IMG/VR virus record: IMGVR_UViG_3300010160_000062
Location: 1-51,675 of that record
DNA: 51,675 bases
Reading direction: 5' to 3' (one strand)
Source: a virus
The notes beneath the pieces are model-generated. The model was not told the DNA's origin, did no database searches, and saw only the letters and a program-made list of their open reading frames with translations. Below are positions 14,227 through 21,909 of this stretch, one piece after another. The translations under genes were made by a program, and so were the position numbers. Position 1 is the first letter of the stretch. Each line of letters begins with the position of its first letter.

Positions 14227-14255
14227 ATTATACACTACAGTAATTATCTTGTCAA
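14227..14255 (-). promoter_or_regulatory. perfect sigma70-type promoter for the glycosyltransferase operon
   Basis: Read on the minus strand, TTGACA (14255-14250) is followed after exactly 17 bp by TATAAT (14232-14227). It lies in the 60-bp gap between the structural gene ending at 14267 and the operon start at 14206, and transcription would start near 14220. Unlike all the surrounding structural genes, this operon therefore has a host-type and not a late-type promoter. Confidence 0.88.
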
Positions 14256-14266
14256 GAATTTAGAAG

Positions 14267-15241
14267 TTAATAAAGTGAACTTGCGTTTACATTCATGCTA
14301 GATAACAAACTACCACTTGGTATCTGGTCACCAGTCATTGCCACTTGGCCGGCTCCGCTAGCATACTTGATCTGGGTGGTGCTGGTAATAATTCCACTAA
14401 CATCCTCGTCAACTCCAAAGCCGCCGGGGGCATTTAAGTCTTCAAACTGGATATCGAATGTAATTGAAAAGGCTCCCCCAACATTGGACAAATTAGCCCA
14501 TATTGTTATTCTATTTGGAGCATAAGTAGATGCGTCTTTTTGATAGATTTTTTGAAATGTACTAGTTAGCTGGCGCATACCTATAGCAGATCCAGTTCCC
14601 GGTGCATCTGATGGACTTTCATTAGATGTACTGTTATGATTCATTACTACTGTGCTCATTTTGCTACAAGCACTTTGCCAAGAAAAATTCTTTGTTGTGG
14701 CACCGTAACTACCTGGCATATTTGAACTAAATTTGATTTGGCCACCAGAGTTAAAAAAGTATTCCATATTGTAACGGCCGGTCCAATTAAGAAAAACTCG
14801 ATGTCTTAAAACAGCACGTCCCGATGCTCCCCAAGTTATGCCTGTGGAATTGTTAACTGACCACGCGGATTGAGTTGAATAACCGGAATCAAATAGCTTA
14901 GGATTTACTGCAATGGTATTTGCCATAGTCAAGTAAGTATTGTAATCGGCAGCGGCAATAACTGTAGTTGTTGTGGGCGTCATTAAATTTCCGTTAACCG
15001 AACTTTGATGATTATAGCACTTTAATAAATCTGTGCGCAAGCCAAGCCACTGGGTAGTTGTAATTTTTGTACTGGTTGCAGGAATAGTAAGACGACTGCT
15101 AGTCATTGCTTGCCCGTAAGCAATTGTTGACACTGAACTAGTGAGATCTACTGGAGCAGGTCCGGCCAAGATGGGTTGTACAATATCATAAATTGCATTA
15201 TATTCTGAAGCATTAACTTTTCCGCCTGCTGAGACCGCCAT
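14267..15241 (-). CDS. putative virion structural protein, 324 aa
   Basis: Low-charge, Ser/Thr/Gly/Asn-rich sequence without enzyme motifs, typical of phage structural proteins. The N-terminal third is helical (VNASEYNAIYDIVQPILAG). The centre is beta-rich and aromatic (FLNWTGRYNMEYFFNSGGQI), followed by RITIWANLSNVGGAFSITFD and a flexible end. The ITFDIQFEDLNAP segment is similar in style to the C-terminal domain of the 965-aa fibre. It has its own late-type element upstream at 15264-15271. It might be a fibre accessory or neck protein; I cannot decide which. Confidence 0.7.
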   Translation of the reverse strand: MAVSAGGKVNASEYNAIYDIVQPILAGPAPVDLTSSVSTIAYGQAMTSSRLTIPATSTKITTTQWLGLRTDLLKCYNHQSSVNGNLMTPTTTTVIAAADYNTYLTMANTIAVNPKLFDSGYSTQSAWSVNNSTGITWGASGRAVLRHRVFLNWTGRYNMEYFFNSGGQIKFSSNMPGSYGATTKNFSWQSACSKMSTVVMNHNSTSNESPSDAPGTGSAIGMRQLTSTFQKIYQKDASTYAPNRITIWANLSNVGGAFSITFDIQFEDLNAPGGFGVDEDVSGIITSTTQIKYASGAGQVAMTGDQIPSGSLLSSMNVNASSLY

Positions 15242-15263
15242 AATTTATTCCTTTAACCTAGTG

Positions 15264-15271
15264 TATTTACC
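15264..15271 (-). promoter_or_regulatory. late promoter element (GGTAAATA)
   Basis: Minus-strand GGTAAATAC with its TAAATA core 23 nt upstream of the start codon at 15241. It shares core and spacing with five other minus-strand structural genes and is a weaker match to T4 TATAAATA. Confidence 0.55.
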
Positions 15272-15272
15272 A

Positions 15273-17300
15273 TTATAGTATCACACATTCTACAAGTTTG
15301 ACATTTACATCAGCATTTGACTCTAGTGCAACAGCAAATACGTCAGAAGTGTTGCTGGTTGCAGACTGTGCAGTACCGTTTGGGCCTGCAACCAAACGTT
15401 GTCCTTTTATAATCGGGCCAGTTACCTTAACAGGAACTCGTCCTTTTAGTGCAACGGCCGTGCCATTTTCAAGATCTGTGTTCATCAAGTATGCTGGATT
15501 TGCACTAACTGGGCCAATAGCTAGAGAACCAACCCAACATTGAGTAACTTCTTTTTCGCCGCCTATAGCAAGTACTGTACCAACTTCATACTCTGCATCT
15601 GCAAGGTATTTCTCAGCCAAGTCAGCATAATTAGCGGCTGTTGCTGTGCCGTGGAAAACAGTTGCATACATATCTCCAGCTACAACTAAGCTACGTGCTG
15701 GAGTAAATTGTCCTGTATAAACACCGTTATTAGTTATGTTAATATAGCCGTCGCCACCGTGATAAAAACCAGTGTCCAAAGAGGTATCAGCACTAAACGT
15801 GATGCTGGGTTGTGTTACTGAACCTGTGCCTACTATTAATCTTCCTGTTGATGTATTTACATTTCCAGTAAATGTTTTTGTGGCTGCATCAAAACATGTT
15901 GTTGTATCTGTTGCACGAATGTTTCCTGTATGAATACCTGCTGTATTTCCAGTTACTGCTCCAGTTAAACTTCCTGTAAATGTGGTAGAATATATGTTAC
16001 TAAACGCATTATTAGATTGTCCAATATCTCCAGTTCCTGTTGTTCCTGTTTTTGTAATTGAACTTAAACTAACTGCATTTGCAACAATATTTGCACTAGC
16101 ATCTCTAGCAACTATTGTGCTAGCTACCGCAGTTGCATTAGCACTGACATAACTACTTCCATAGAGTAATTTATCAGATTTTTCTGCAACACCATTCATA
16201 AATGTTACACTGATATGTCCACTAGTATCTCTAGCAACTATCGATCCTGCACCTGTTAAATTTGTTACACTGGCTGCAACATACACTCCGTTTGAATTCA
16301 ATGTATCTGCTTTTTGAGCTGTTGAATAAACATAACTGGCATAGATGTTATTCCATAACAAACCGGTTGATCCCAAATTACTTGCTAATGTTACTCCTGG
16401 AAGAACATCAGAATTTAACAGTTGCATTGGTGTAACTGTAACACTCGAAGCATTAGTTGTTTGGAATTTAGTTGCAGTATTATTAATCTGATTTAAGATT
16501 GTTGGAGTTGTTGCTCCATCATTAAATATCTTAAGTTTAGGAATTGGATTACCAACAGTAAAGCCAACATCTCCAAAATTTACTAACGCATTAAAAGATG
16601 CATTACCTGCTTGGATATAAGAACCAGCTGTTAGACCACCTAGTTTGTCGGCATTTGTGGCTGTACCATAAAATCTATGACTGCTAGTAGTAACACCTGG
16701 TTGTGTATTATTGGTTGTATTAACCAAAGTAACGCCCTGACGTACATAAGTAAAACCTGAAATAGCGTTAGCAGTATTATCTAATAAGAAATCTGGATCT
16801 GAACTAACAGTAAACACAACGTTGCCATTATTAATAGCTTGAATAATAGCATGAGTTCCGCCTAGCGAATCTCTAACGCTGACACTTTGCATTTGTGTGG
16901 TGCCTGCGCCTGCAACTCCTTGCGGTCCTATTAATGTAAATGATGTTCCGTTCCATGAAAACAACTGTTTATTAGTTGTATCAAACCAAAAATCTCCAAC
17001 CGTCAGTCCAGTGGGCGCAGATGCACCTACTTCAGCGCCGCCAGTAGTTCTAAATTTAGTACCATCGTAGAATTTTATTTTATTGTTTCCACTATCGTAC
17101 CAAATTTGGCCGCTTAACGGATTTGGTGGCTGGGTAGTGTTAGCAAAATTCTCTAGTAAGTACACAAAATTCTCATTTTGTGCTTGACCGTATCCTGCAT
17201 AACTTTTACCAATTAACTTGATGTCGAGAGAAGTGTCGATCGTTCCATCAGTTACCGTAGTTATTGCCTGACCGTTGTATCTGGTGATTAAATATGACAT
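15273..17300 (-). CDS. tail fibre protein with C-terminal Peptidase_G2-like domain, 675 aa
   Basis: The N-terminal ~110 residues (GKSYAGYGQAQNENFVYLLE, PLSGQIWYDS, IKFYDGTKF) form the docking domain shared with three more fibres in this locus. The middle is Ser/Thr/Asn-rich beta material with repeated ATNADKLGG, STAQKADTL and IVARDTSG segments. The end (about 555-675) reads ADLAEKYLADAEYEVGTVLA, then AVALKGRVPVKVTGP, then IKGQRLVAGPNG. This matches the Peptidase_G2 type of domain, known in phage appendages as an intramolecular chaperone that may release itself after trimer folding. The expected role is a trimeric receptor-binding or side fibre. It has its own late element at 17322-17329. Confidence 0.82.
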   Translation of the reverse strand: MSYLITRYNGQAITTVTDGTIDTSLDIKLIGKSYAGYGQAQNENFVYLLENFANTTQPPNPLSGQIWYDSGNNKIKFYDGTKFRTTGGAEVGASAPTGLTVGDFWFDTTNKQLFSWNGTSFTLIGPQGVAGAGTTQMQSVSVRDSLGGTHAIIQAINNGNVVFTVSSDPDFLLDNTANAISGFTYVRQGVTLVNTTNNTQPGVTTSSHRFYGTATNADKLGGLTAGSYIQAGNASFNALVNFGDVGFTVGNPIPKLKIFNDGATTPTILNQINNTATKFQTTNASSVTVTPMQLLNSDVLPGVTLASNLGSTGLLWNNIYASYVYSTAQKADTLNSNGVYVAASVTNLTGAGSIVARDTSGHISVTFMNGVAEKSDKLLYGSSYVSANATAVASTIVARDASANIVANAVSLSSITKTGTTGTGDIGQSNNAFSNIYSTTFTGSLTGAVTGNTAGIHTGNIRATDTTTCFDAATKTFTGNVNTSTGRLIVGTGSVTQPSITFSADTSLDTGFYHGGDGYINITNNGVYTGQFTPARSLVVAGDMYATVFHGTATAANYADLAEKYLADAEYEVGTVLAIGGEKEVTQCWVGSLAIGPVSANPAYLMNTDLENGTAVALKGRVPVKVTGPIIKGQRLVAGPNGTAQSATSNTSDVFAVALESNADVNVKLVECVIL

Positions 17301-17321
17301 CTCTATAGTTCCTTGTTTTAG

Positions 17322-17329
17322 TATTTATT
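17322..17329 (-). promoter_or_regulatory. late promoter element (AATAAATA)
   Basis: Minus-strand GAATAAATACT in the 35-bp gap between two genes, with its core 22 nt upstream of the start at 17300. One base differs from the T4 late promoter TATAAATA, and the same octamer occurs before three further genes. Confidence 0.7.
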
Positions 17330-17335
17330 CTCTTA

Positions 17336-17998
17336 TTACTGCTGGCTTGCAACCCAAGTGGCCAGTTTAGCTAATCCTTCGTCATCATACCCATACAATT
17401 CAGGGTAAAGACTGATCCAAATGTGCGAAAGTTCAGGCACAATTGCTTTAAATCGCAAAGTTGCTCTACCACGATTTTCTAATTTAAATGTAACTGATGC
17501 TCCGTTGGTAACAGATGTTTTGTATTCTGATGAATTTCCGTTGTTTATACTGATAGGAAACTCAAGTTTGTTCATGTTTTTAATCTGAATTTCAGTAATA
17601 TCAGGCCATACTTTTCCATCCTGATCTACAATTTTAGGAACTAGAGTAATTAAATTGTCAACACCAACAATTGCATTACGTTTATCATCAAGATATGTAT
17701 TAGGTCCAAAATCAACTAAAACTTTTCTAAGTTTGATAGTGTTTTGCTCCGTCCAAAAAACCAACTGTCCTGGATTAACAATGCTTTCAGCAATATCATC
17801 GTACATTGCTTTACTAATGGCACCAAGATAATGAGATGCAATATTTGTATCAGCATGTACTACATCCTCAAATGATGCTATTGAACCAAACAAGCCGTTG
17901 ATTAATCTGTTTACAGTAGAATATGTAATAGAATACAGTTTATCTTCTGTCCATCCAGTTGTTATTGTAGTAATACTGTCGTTTGTTGTAGTTGTCAT
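17336..17998 (-). CDS. putative virion structural protein, 220 aa
   Basis: Unknown protein between fibre genes. The N-terminus (TTTTNDSITTITTGWTEDKL) is Thr-rich and flexible, followed by a helical part (SITYSTVNRLINGLFGSIAS, then HYLGAISKAMYDDIAESIV). From about residue 100 a beta-rich domain follows (LITLVPKIVDQDGKVWPDIT, then FKLENRGRATLRFKAIVPEL), which resembles an immunoglobulin-like or jelly-roll strand pattern. It starts inside the upstream U32-like gene (ATGA) and so is co-translated with it, which makes a partner role worth considering. No catalytic residues are apparent. Confidence 0.65.
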   Translation of the reverse strand: MTTTTNDSITTITTGWTEDKLYSITYSTVNRLINGLFGSIASFEDVVHADTNIASHYLGAISKAMYDDIAESIVNPGQLVFWTEQNTIKLRKVLVDFGPNTYLDDKRNAIVGVDNLITLVPKIVDQDGKVWPDITEIQIKNMNKLEFPISINNGNSSEYKTSVTNGASVTFKLENRGRATLRFKAIVPELSHIWISLYPELYGYDDEGLAKLATWVASQQ

Positions 17999-18996
17999 GC
18001 CATAACCCTTGTTGTCATTTTATCGTATATTTTGTCGCAATGATTGCATTCTGTTCCGCACACTGTTTTACAATTGTTAGTTAGTTCATTAAATCCCAAT
18101 TCAGTTATTTCGTTAACCAAAACGTTTGTTAAAAATGTATCACCGGTTGTACTTAACAAATCTCCAAATTTAATATTCCCGCTTTTCTTTTGATACGCAT
18201 CGATGACTCTGAACCACCTATTGATAGGAAATCCACGTCCTGCAATTTTTATTGTATCAACTAACCCATCAAATTTAGATGTATCGTTTGGTAATGTAAA
18301 TGCCGTTTTAAGCCACTCTGCAGGATTACTTTTAAAATAATTAACACACCCTAATTTAGTGTGTACATTATCTGTAATCTCTCTGTTGTCTTGAAACTTA
18401 ATTTGACTTATAATTAAATCATCCCATTGTTTCCATTTACAATCTACAATACAACCTTCGTTAACTAGCATGGTAATTTTAATTCCGTGCTGATTTCCGT
18501 AAGTTCTCATTTTTTTAAGAGTATCTAAGTCTCTATTTAAACTACGGTCAACAATGATACTAGTAATGCCCAACACTTCATGCATGAAAATAAAATCTTT
18601 TAATGTACGAACTAAATTGTTTACGCTGTTTTTTACTTCCAGGGCGGGTTTATGTATTTGAAAATCTTTAGTGATTCCAGCTCTTAACAAATATGTATTG
18701 TTTAATGTGACCATATCAACATCTAAATCTTTAACATGATCTATAAGTTCAGGAATCTTTTCGTAAAATTCGTTGGAGTATAAACTAGGGTTTACAAGAT
18801 AATGAAGTTTAATTCCATATTTTTCTCTAATAGCATATAATTCGTCAAACATTTCTGTTCCGTTGTATATGCTTCTTGCACTACCAAATTTATTGTCGCT
18901 AAAATACACGTCTGAGATACTTGCGGTATCTAAACCAGATAATGCTTCAAGCATACCCTGAGTATATGGAATACTAAATTTATGGGCTGTATACAT
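17995..18996 (-). CDS. peptidase U32-like TIM-barrel protein with cysteine cluster, 333 aa
   Basis: The order of motifs follows the U32 (collagenase-like) family: SDVYFSDNKFGSARS near the start; FDELYAIREKYGIKLHYLVN; DVDMVTLNNTYLLRAG; GITSIIVDRSLNRDLDTLKK; ITMLVNEGCIVDCKW in place of the family's FVHGALC..SG.C; and DTIKIAGRGFPINRWFRV in place of the LKI.GR block. Cysteines at 182, 186 and 217 occupy the region that binds a [4Fe-4S] cluster in UbiU/UbiV-type members. A second cluster closes the protein (309, 313, 317, 320). Known U32 proteins act in oxygen-independent hydroxylation of ubiquinone precursors or of RNA, and some are called proteases. It overlaps the upstream fibre gene by 17 nt and the downstream gene by 4 nt, so it is expressed late with fibres. 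Family assignment is by eye; substrate unknown. Confidence 0.6.
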   Translation of the reverse strand: MYTAHKFSIPYTQGMLEALSGLDTASISDVYFSDNKFGSARSIYNGTEMFDELYAIREKYGIKLHYLVNPSLYSNEFYEKIPELIDHVKDLDVDMVTLNNTYLLRAGITKDFQIHKPALEVKNSVNNLVRTLKDFIFMHEVLGITSIIVDRSLNRDLDTLKKMRTYGNQHGIKITMLVNEGCIVDCKWKQWDDLIISQIKFQDNREITDNVHTKLGCVNYFKSNPAEWLKTAFTLPNDTSKFDGLVDTIKIAGRGFPINRWFRVIDAYQKKSGNIKFGDLLSTTGDTFLTNVLVNEITELGFNELTNNCKTVCGTECNHCDKIYDKMTTRVMA

Positions 18997-21877
18997 TGTT
19001 TATTCTGCTTCCAATTCCAATCCAACCTGCTTGGATGTTTGTTCCATGGTACCAGTGGTCGCCTGATCCAATAGTTAGTGTTATATTAAATCTTCCCCAA
19101 TATGGACTATTGCTATCAGCAGTGTACGGTGTTACAGCCACTGACCAAGTTTGTTGTCCCATATTGTAATATACAATTCGATTATCAGTAATTCTAGTAA
19201 GACTTGCGCCAATATTAAGATCGTAATTGCCTTTCCAAGTTAAATCGGCAGGATTATTACTTAATCCTAAAAATCCACCAAGGTCCACAACAAGTATCAC
19301 TGATCCAGTAGCGCCACCCACATAAGTTGTTGCACTAGTTCTGTTATAAGATGTTGAACTACTCCAGCCTCCACCTACTTCGGCTCCAACATATCCCGAT
19401 GTATATCCGCTACCTGAACTTGAACTTAGATTCATATCAATAGTACCAACAATAGTTTTCACAATATTTTGCAATTGTACTTGCGGACTTGCTGTGGGAG
19501 CAGGTATTGATGGTTTGTTTGATAAATCATTATAACTACCAGTTGACGCAACTGTAGCCAATGTTGTTCCAAAGTTTGTATCAGTAAGAATTTTTGCCCA
19601 CGGGCTCCAAGTATTTCCAACATCCCTACGACTGCGAATATAATTGTCAGCATGTGAACCAGTTGAGCCACTCCAACCTATTAATAGTTCTCCACCGCCG
19701 GCACCGCCCAGTGTAATTAAATTACCGTAAGTTGTAGGATAACCGTTATTATAAACACTACGTAACGTTAATGCTTGTGATGGTTCTGCTGTGCCGTTTG
19801 TTTCTGCTGAAATTGTACCACTGTTTGTTATATACGCTGATGATCCAGAAGCATTACCAGTTAAACTACCAGTAAATGTTGGAGCAGTCACTGAACCATT
19901 TAGTGATAGCCCGCCACCTGGTCGAAATTGTCCAGAATACTGTCCATTGTTAGATATGTTAATATATCCATCGCCGCCCCAATAAAATCCAGTATCAATA
20001 GCACCATCGTTGTAGAAAGCAATACTTGGGCTGGATGCAGTTCCATTAGATAAAAATATCCTACCGTTTTGTGCATAAACTGACCCAGTTAAATCCCCAG
20101 TCACATTACCTACACTAGGACCAGTATGTGTTCCAGCAGTGTTACCTGTTACGTTACCTACTGTAGGACCAGTATGTGTTCCAGAAGTGTTGCCAGTTAC
20201 ATTACCAGTTACATTACCAGTTACATTACCAGTTACATTACCTCCAACATTACCAGTGTGAAATCCAACTGTATTGCCGGTTACATTACCAGTCACATTA
20301 CCTAATAGATTACCTGCAAAATAATTTGTTGCTGTATGGATCGTACCAGTCACATTACCAGTTACATTACCAGTTACATTACCACCAACATTGCCTGTAT
20401 GAAATCCTGTAGTATTACCAGTTACATTACCAGTCACATTACCTACTACAGCTCCAGTATGTGTTCCGGTAGTGTTGCCAGTTACATTGCCGTTTACGTT
20501 CCCAGTGTGTACTCCAAAAGTATTTCCGGTCACATCTCCAGTTACATTACCTAATACAGCACCAGTGTGCTGTCCTGATGAATTTCCAGATAGATTTCCA
20601 GTTACATTTCCCACTACAGGGCCAGAGTGAGTTCCAACACTAGCACCTACTATATTAATATTCCAAGCAGTTGTGTTGTTATCGTTAAAAACAAAATTAA
20701 TAGGTTTTCCGTTTACATTGTACCACTCAACAAAATTAGCAACATTGGCTACACTTGCTAAATCAGCCTGGGCGGCTTGAGTAGCAAAATCAGCATTTAT
20801 TGCGCTGTCTGCTTTGCCAATAAATTTACGACCTCTAACATCTGAGTTAACATCTCTTGCAACAATAGTATTAGATGCAGATGCAGTAGTGGCAGTAACA
20901 TATGTCCCTCCAAGACTTAACGAATCTGCTTTTTGTGCCGTAGAATAAACGTAGCCTGCATATAAATTCCTAAATGCTAGGACACTAGATCCAAGATCAG
21001 TAGTTGAATTTGTTCCAGGTAAAATATTATTGTTTAACAACGTTAATGGTGTGTTTGTTACACTTCCAGTTGTTGTTTGGAAAAACATATTACTGCCTGT
21101 GACATTCTTAATAGTAGGAATATTTGTTACGCTATTAAAAATACTTAATGTTGTTCCAATACGTAATCCATCATCGACAATTTTTACAACTGTAGGAAAT
21201 TCAGGATTAGAAATTGGTGCGTAAAAGGAAGGTAAGTTAGTTCCTAATTGGTCTGCATTAGTTGCAGTACCGTTATATTTCATAGTAGAATTAACTGTTA
21301 TTCCTTTATAAATTGTTGGAAAACCAGTTATAGCGACGCTTGGACTAAAATCAGCATCGTTGCTTACTGCAAAAATAATATTACCGTTGGAATAGCCAAA
21401 TTGTACTGGGTGAAAGTTGTTTACAGTGTCTTTAATTTTAACACTATGCATTTGTGTTTGACCGTAACCGTATACAGATTCAGGGCCAACTAGTGTGTAA
21501 CTTGCACCGTTAAATATTTTTAATTGATCAGTTACTTGATCATACCACATGTCACCAGCGGTAACTGTGCTAGGAGTTGTTTGATTTGTGTTTGTTGTGA
21601 CATTGTTAACTGCTAAGGATTTCCAGTTAGTACCATCGTACACGTTAATTTTTAACACACCCGCAGTTGCATTATACCATAGTTGTCCGTCTAACGGTTT
21701 TGTTGGAGGGGATGTTTTACTAAAATTATCCAATAAAAACATAAAATTTTCATTTTGTTTTTCTCCATAGCCAGCATAATTTTTACCAATTAAAGTAATA
21801 TCGGTCACTGTGTTAATAGTGCCATCAGGCACTATTGCTATTTGATCTCCGTTAAATCTGTTTATGGTATATGACAT
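18980..21877 (-). CDS. large tail fibre protein with GNVT repeats, 965 aa
   Basis: The N-terminal docking domain (GKNYAGYGEKQNENFMFLLD, PLDGQLWYN) is shared with three neighbours. Residues about 413-595 are a low-complexity shaft built from G-N-V-T units interrupted by G-x-H-T-G steps, almost certainly a repetitive beta-structure. A segment TGFYWGGDGYINISNNGQYS is shared with the 675-aa fibre. Then a knob-like module with NYIRSRRDVGNTWSPWAKIL is followed by a Ser/Gly/Tyr-rich C-terminal domain (about 810-965), likely the receptor-contacting tip. At nearly 1,000 residues this would be the longest fibre of the set. A late element lies at 21900-21907, and its 3' end overlaps the U32-like gene. 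Confidence 0.82.
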   Translation of the reverse strand: MSYTINRFNGDQIAIVPDGTINTVTDITLIGKNYAGYGEKQNENFMFLLDNFSKTSPPTKPLDGQLWYNATAGVLKINVYDGTNWKSLAVNNVTTNTNQTTPSTVTAGDMWYDQVTDQLKIFNGASYTLVGPESVYGYGQTQMHSVKIKDTVNNFHPVQFGYSNGNIIFAVSNDADFSPSVAITGFPTIYKGITVNSTMKYNGTATNADQLGTNLPSFYAPISNPEFPTVVKIVDDGLRIGTTLSIFNSVTNIPTIKNVTGSNMFFQTTTGSVTNTPLTLLNNNILPGTNSTTDLGSSVLAFRNLYAGYVYSTAQKADSLSLGGTYVTATTASASNTIVARDVNSDVRGRKFIGKADSAINADFATQAAQADLASVANVANFVEWYNVNGKPINFVFNDNNTTAWNINIVGASVGTHSGPVVGNVTGNLSGNSSGQHTGAVLGNVTGDVTGNTFGVHTGNVNGNVTGNTTGTHTGAVVGNVTGNVTGNTTGFHTGNVGGNVTGNVTGNVTGTIHTATNYFAGNLLGNVTGNVTGNTVGFHTGNVGGNVTGNVTGNVTGNVTGNTSGTHTGPTVGNVTGNTAGTHTGPSVGNVTGDLTGSVYAQNGRIFLSNGTASSPSIAFYNDGAIDTGFYWGGDGYINISNNGQYSGQFRPGGGLSLNGSVTAPTFTGSLTGNASGSSAYITNSGTISAETNGTAEPSQALTLRSVYNNGYPTTYGNLITLGGAGGGELLIGWSGSTGSHADNYIRSRRDVGNTWSPWAKILTDTNFGTTLATVASTGSYNDLSNKPSIPAPTASPQVQLQNIVKTIVGTIDMNLSSSSGSGYTSGYVGAEVGGGWSSSTSYNRTSATTYVGGATGSVILVVDLGGFLGLSNNPADLTWKGNYDLNIGASLTRITDNRIVYYNMGQQTWSVAVTPYTADSNSPYWGRFNITLTIGSGDHWYHGTNIQAGWIGIGSRINNVYSP
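20095..20640 (-). repeat. 12-bp tandem repeat region encoding GNVT units
   Basis: On the plus strand the unit CCAGTTACATTA is repeated perfectly four times at 20193-20240 and three times (first copy with one change) at 20346-20381, with many diverged copies across the region. On the coding strand it reads Gly-Asn-Val-Thr. The 12-bp length keeps the frame whenever copies are gained or lost. Confidence 0.9.
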
Positions 21878-21899
21878 ATCGCTCTCTTTTAGTGTTCAA

Positions 21900-21907
21900 T
21901 ATTTATT
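21900..21907 (-). promoter_or_regulatory. late promoter element (AATAAATA)
   Basis: Minus-strand CAATAAATATT, core 23 nt upstream of the start at 21877, in a 32-bp intergenic gap. Same octamer as at 17322, 45098 and 50824. Confidence 0.7.
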
Positions 21908-21909
21908 GC

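Noticed and set aside
20176-20554. Plus-strand open frames rich in Tyr, His and Gln opposite the GNVT repeats
   Set aside because: They are reverse-strand readings of the 12-bp repeat; the low-complexity pattern follows directly from it.
20095-20640. Regularly spaced short repeats resembling a CRISPR array
   Set aside because: The unit is only 12 bp, often without any spacer, and encodes GNVT in the frame of a fibre gene.
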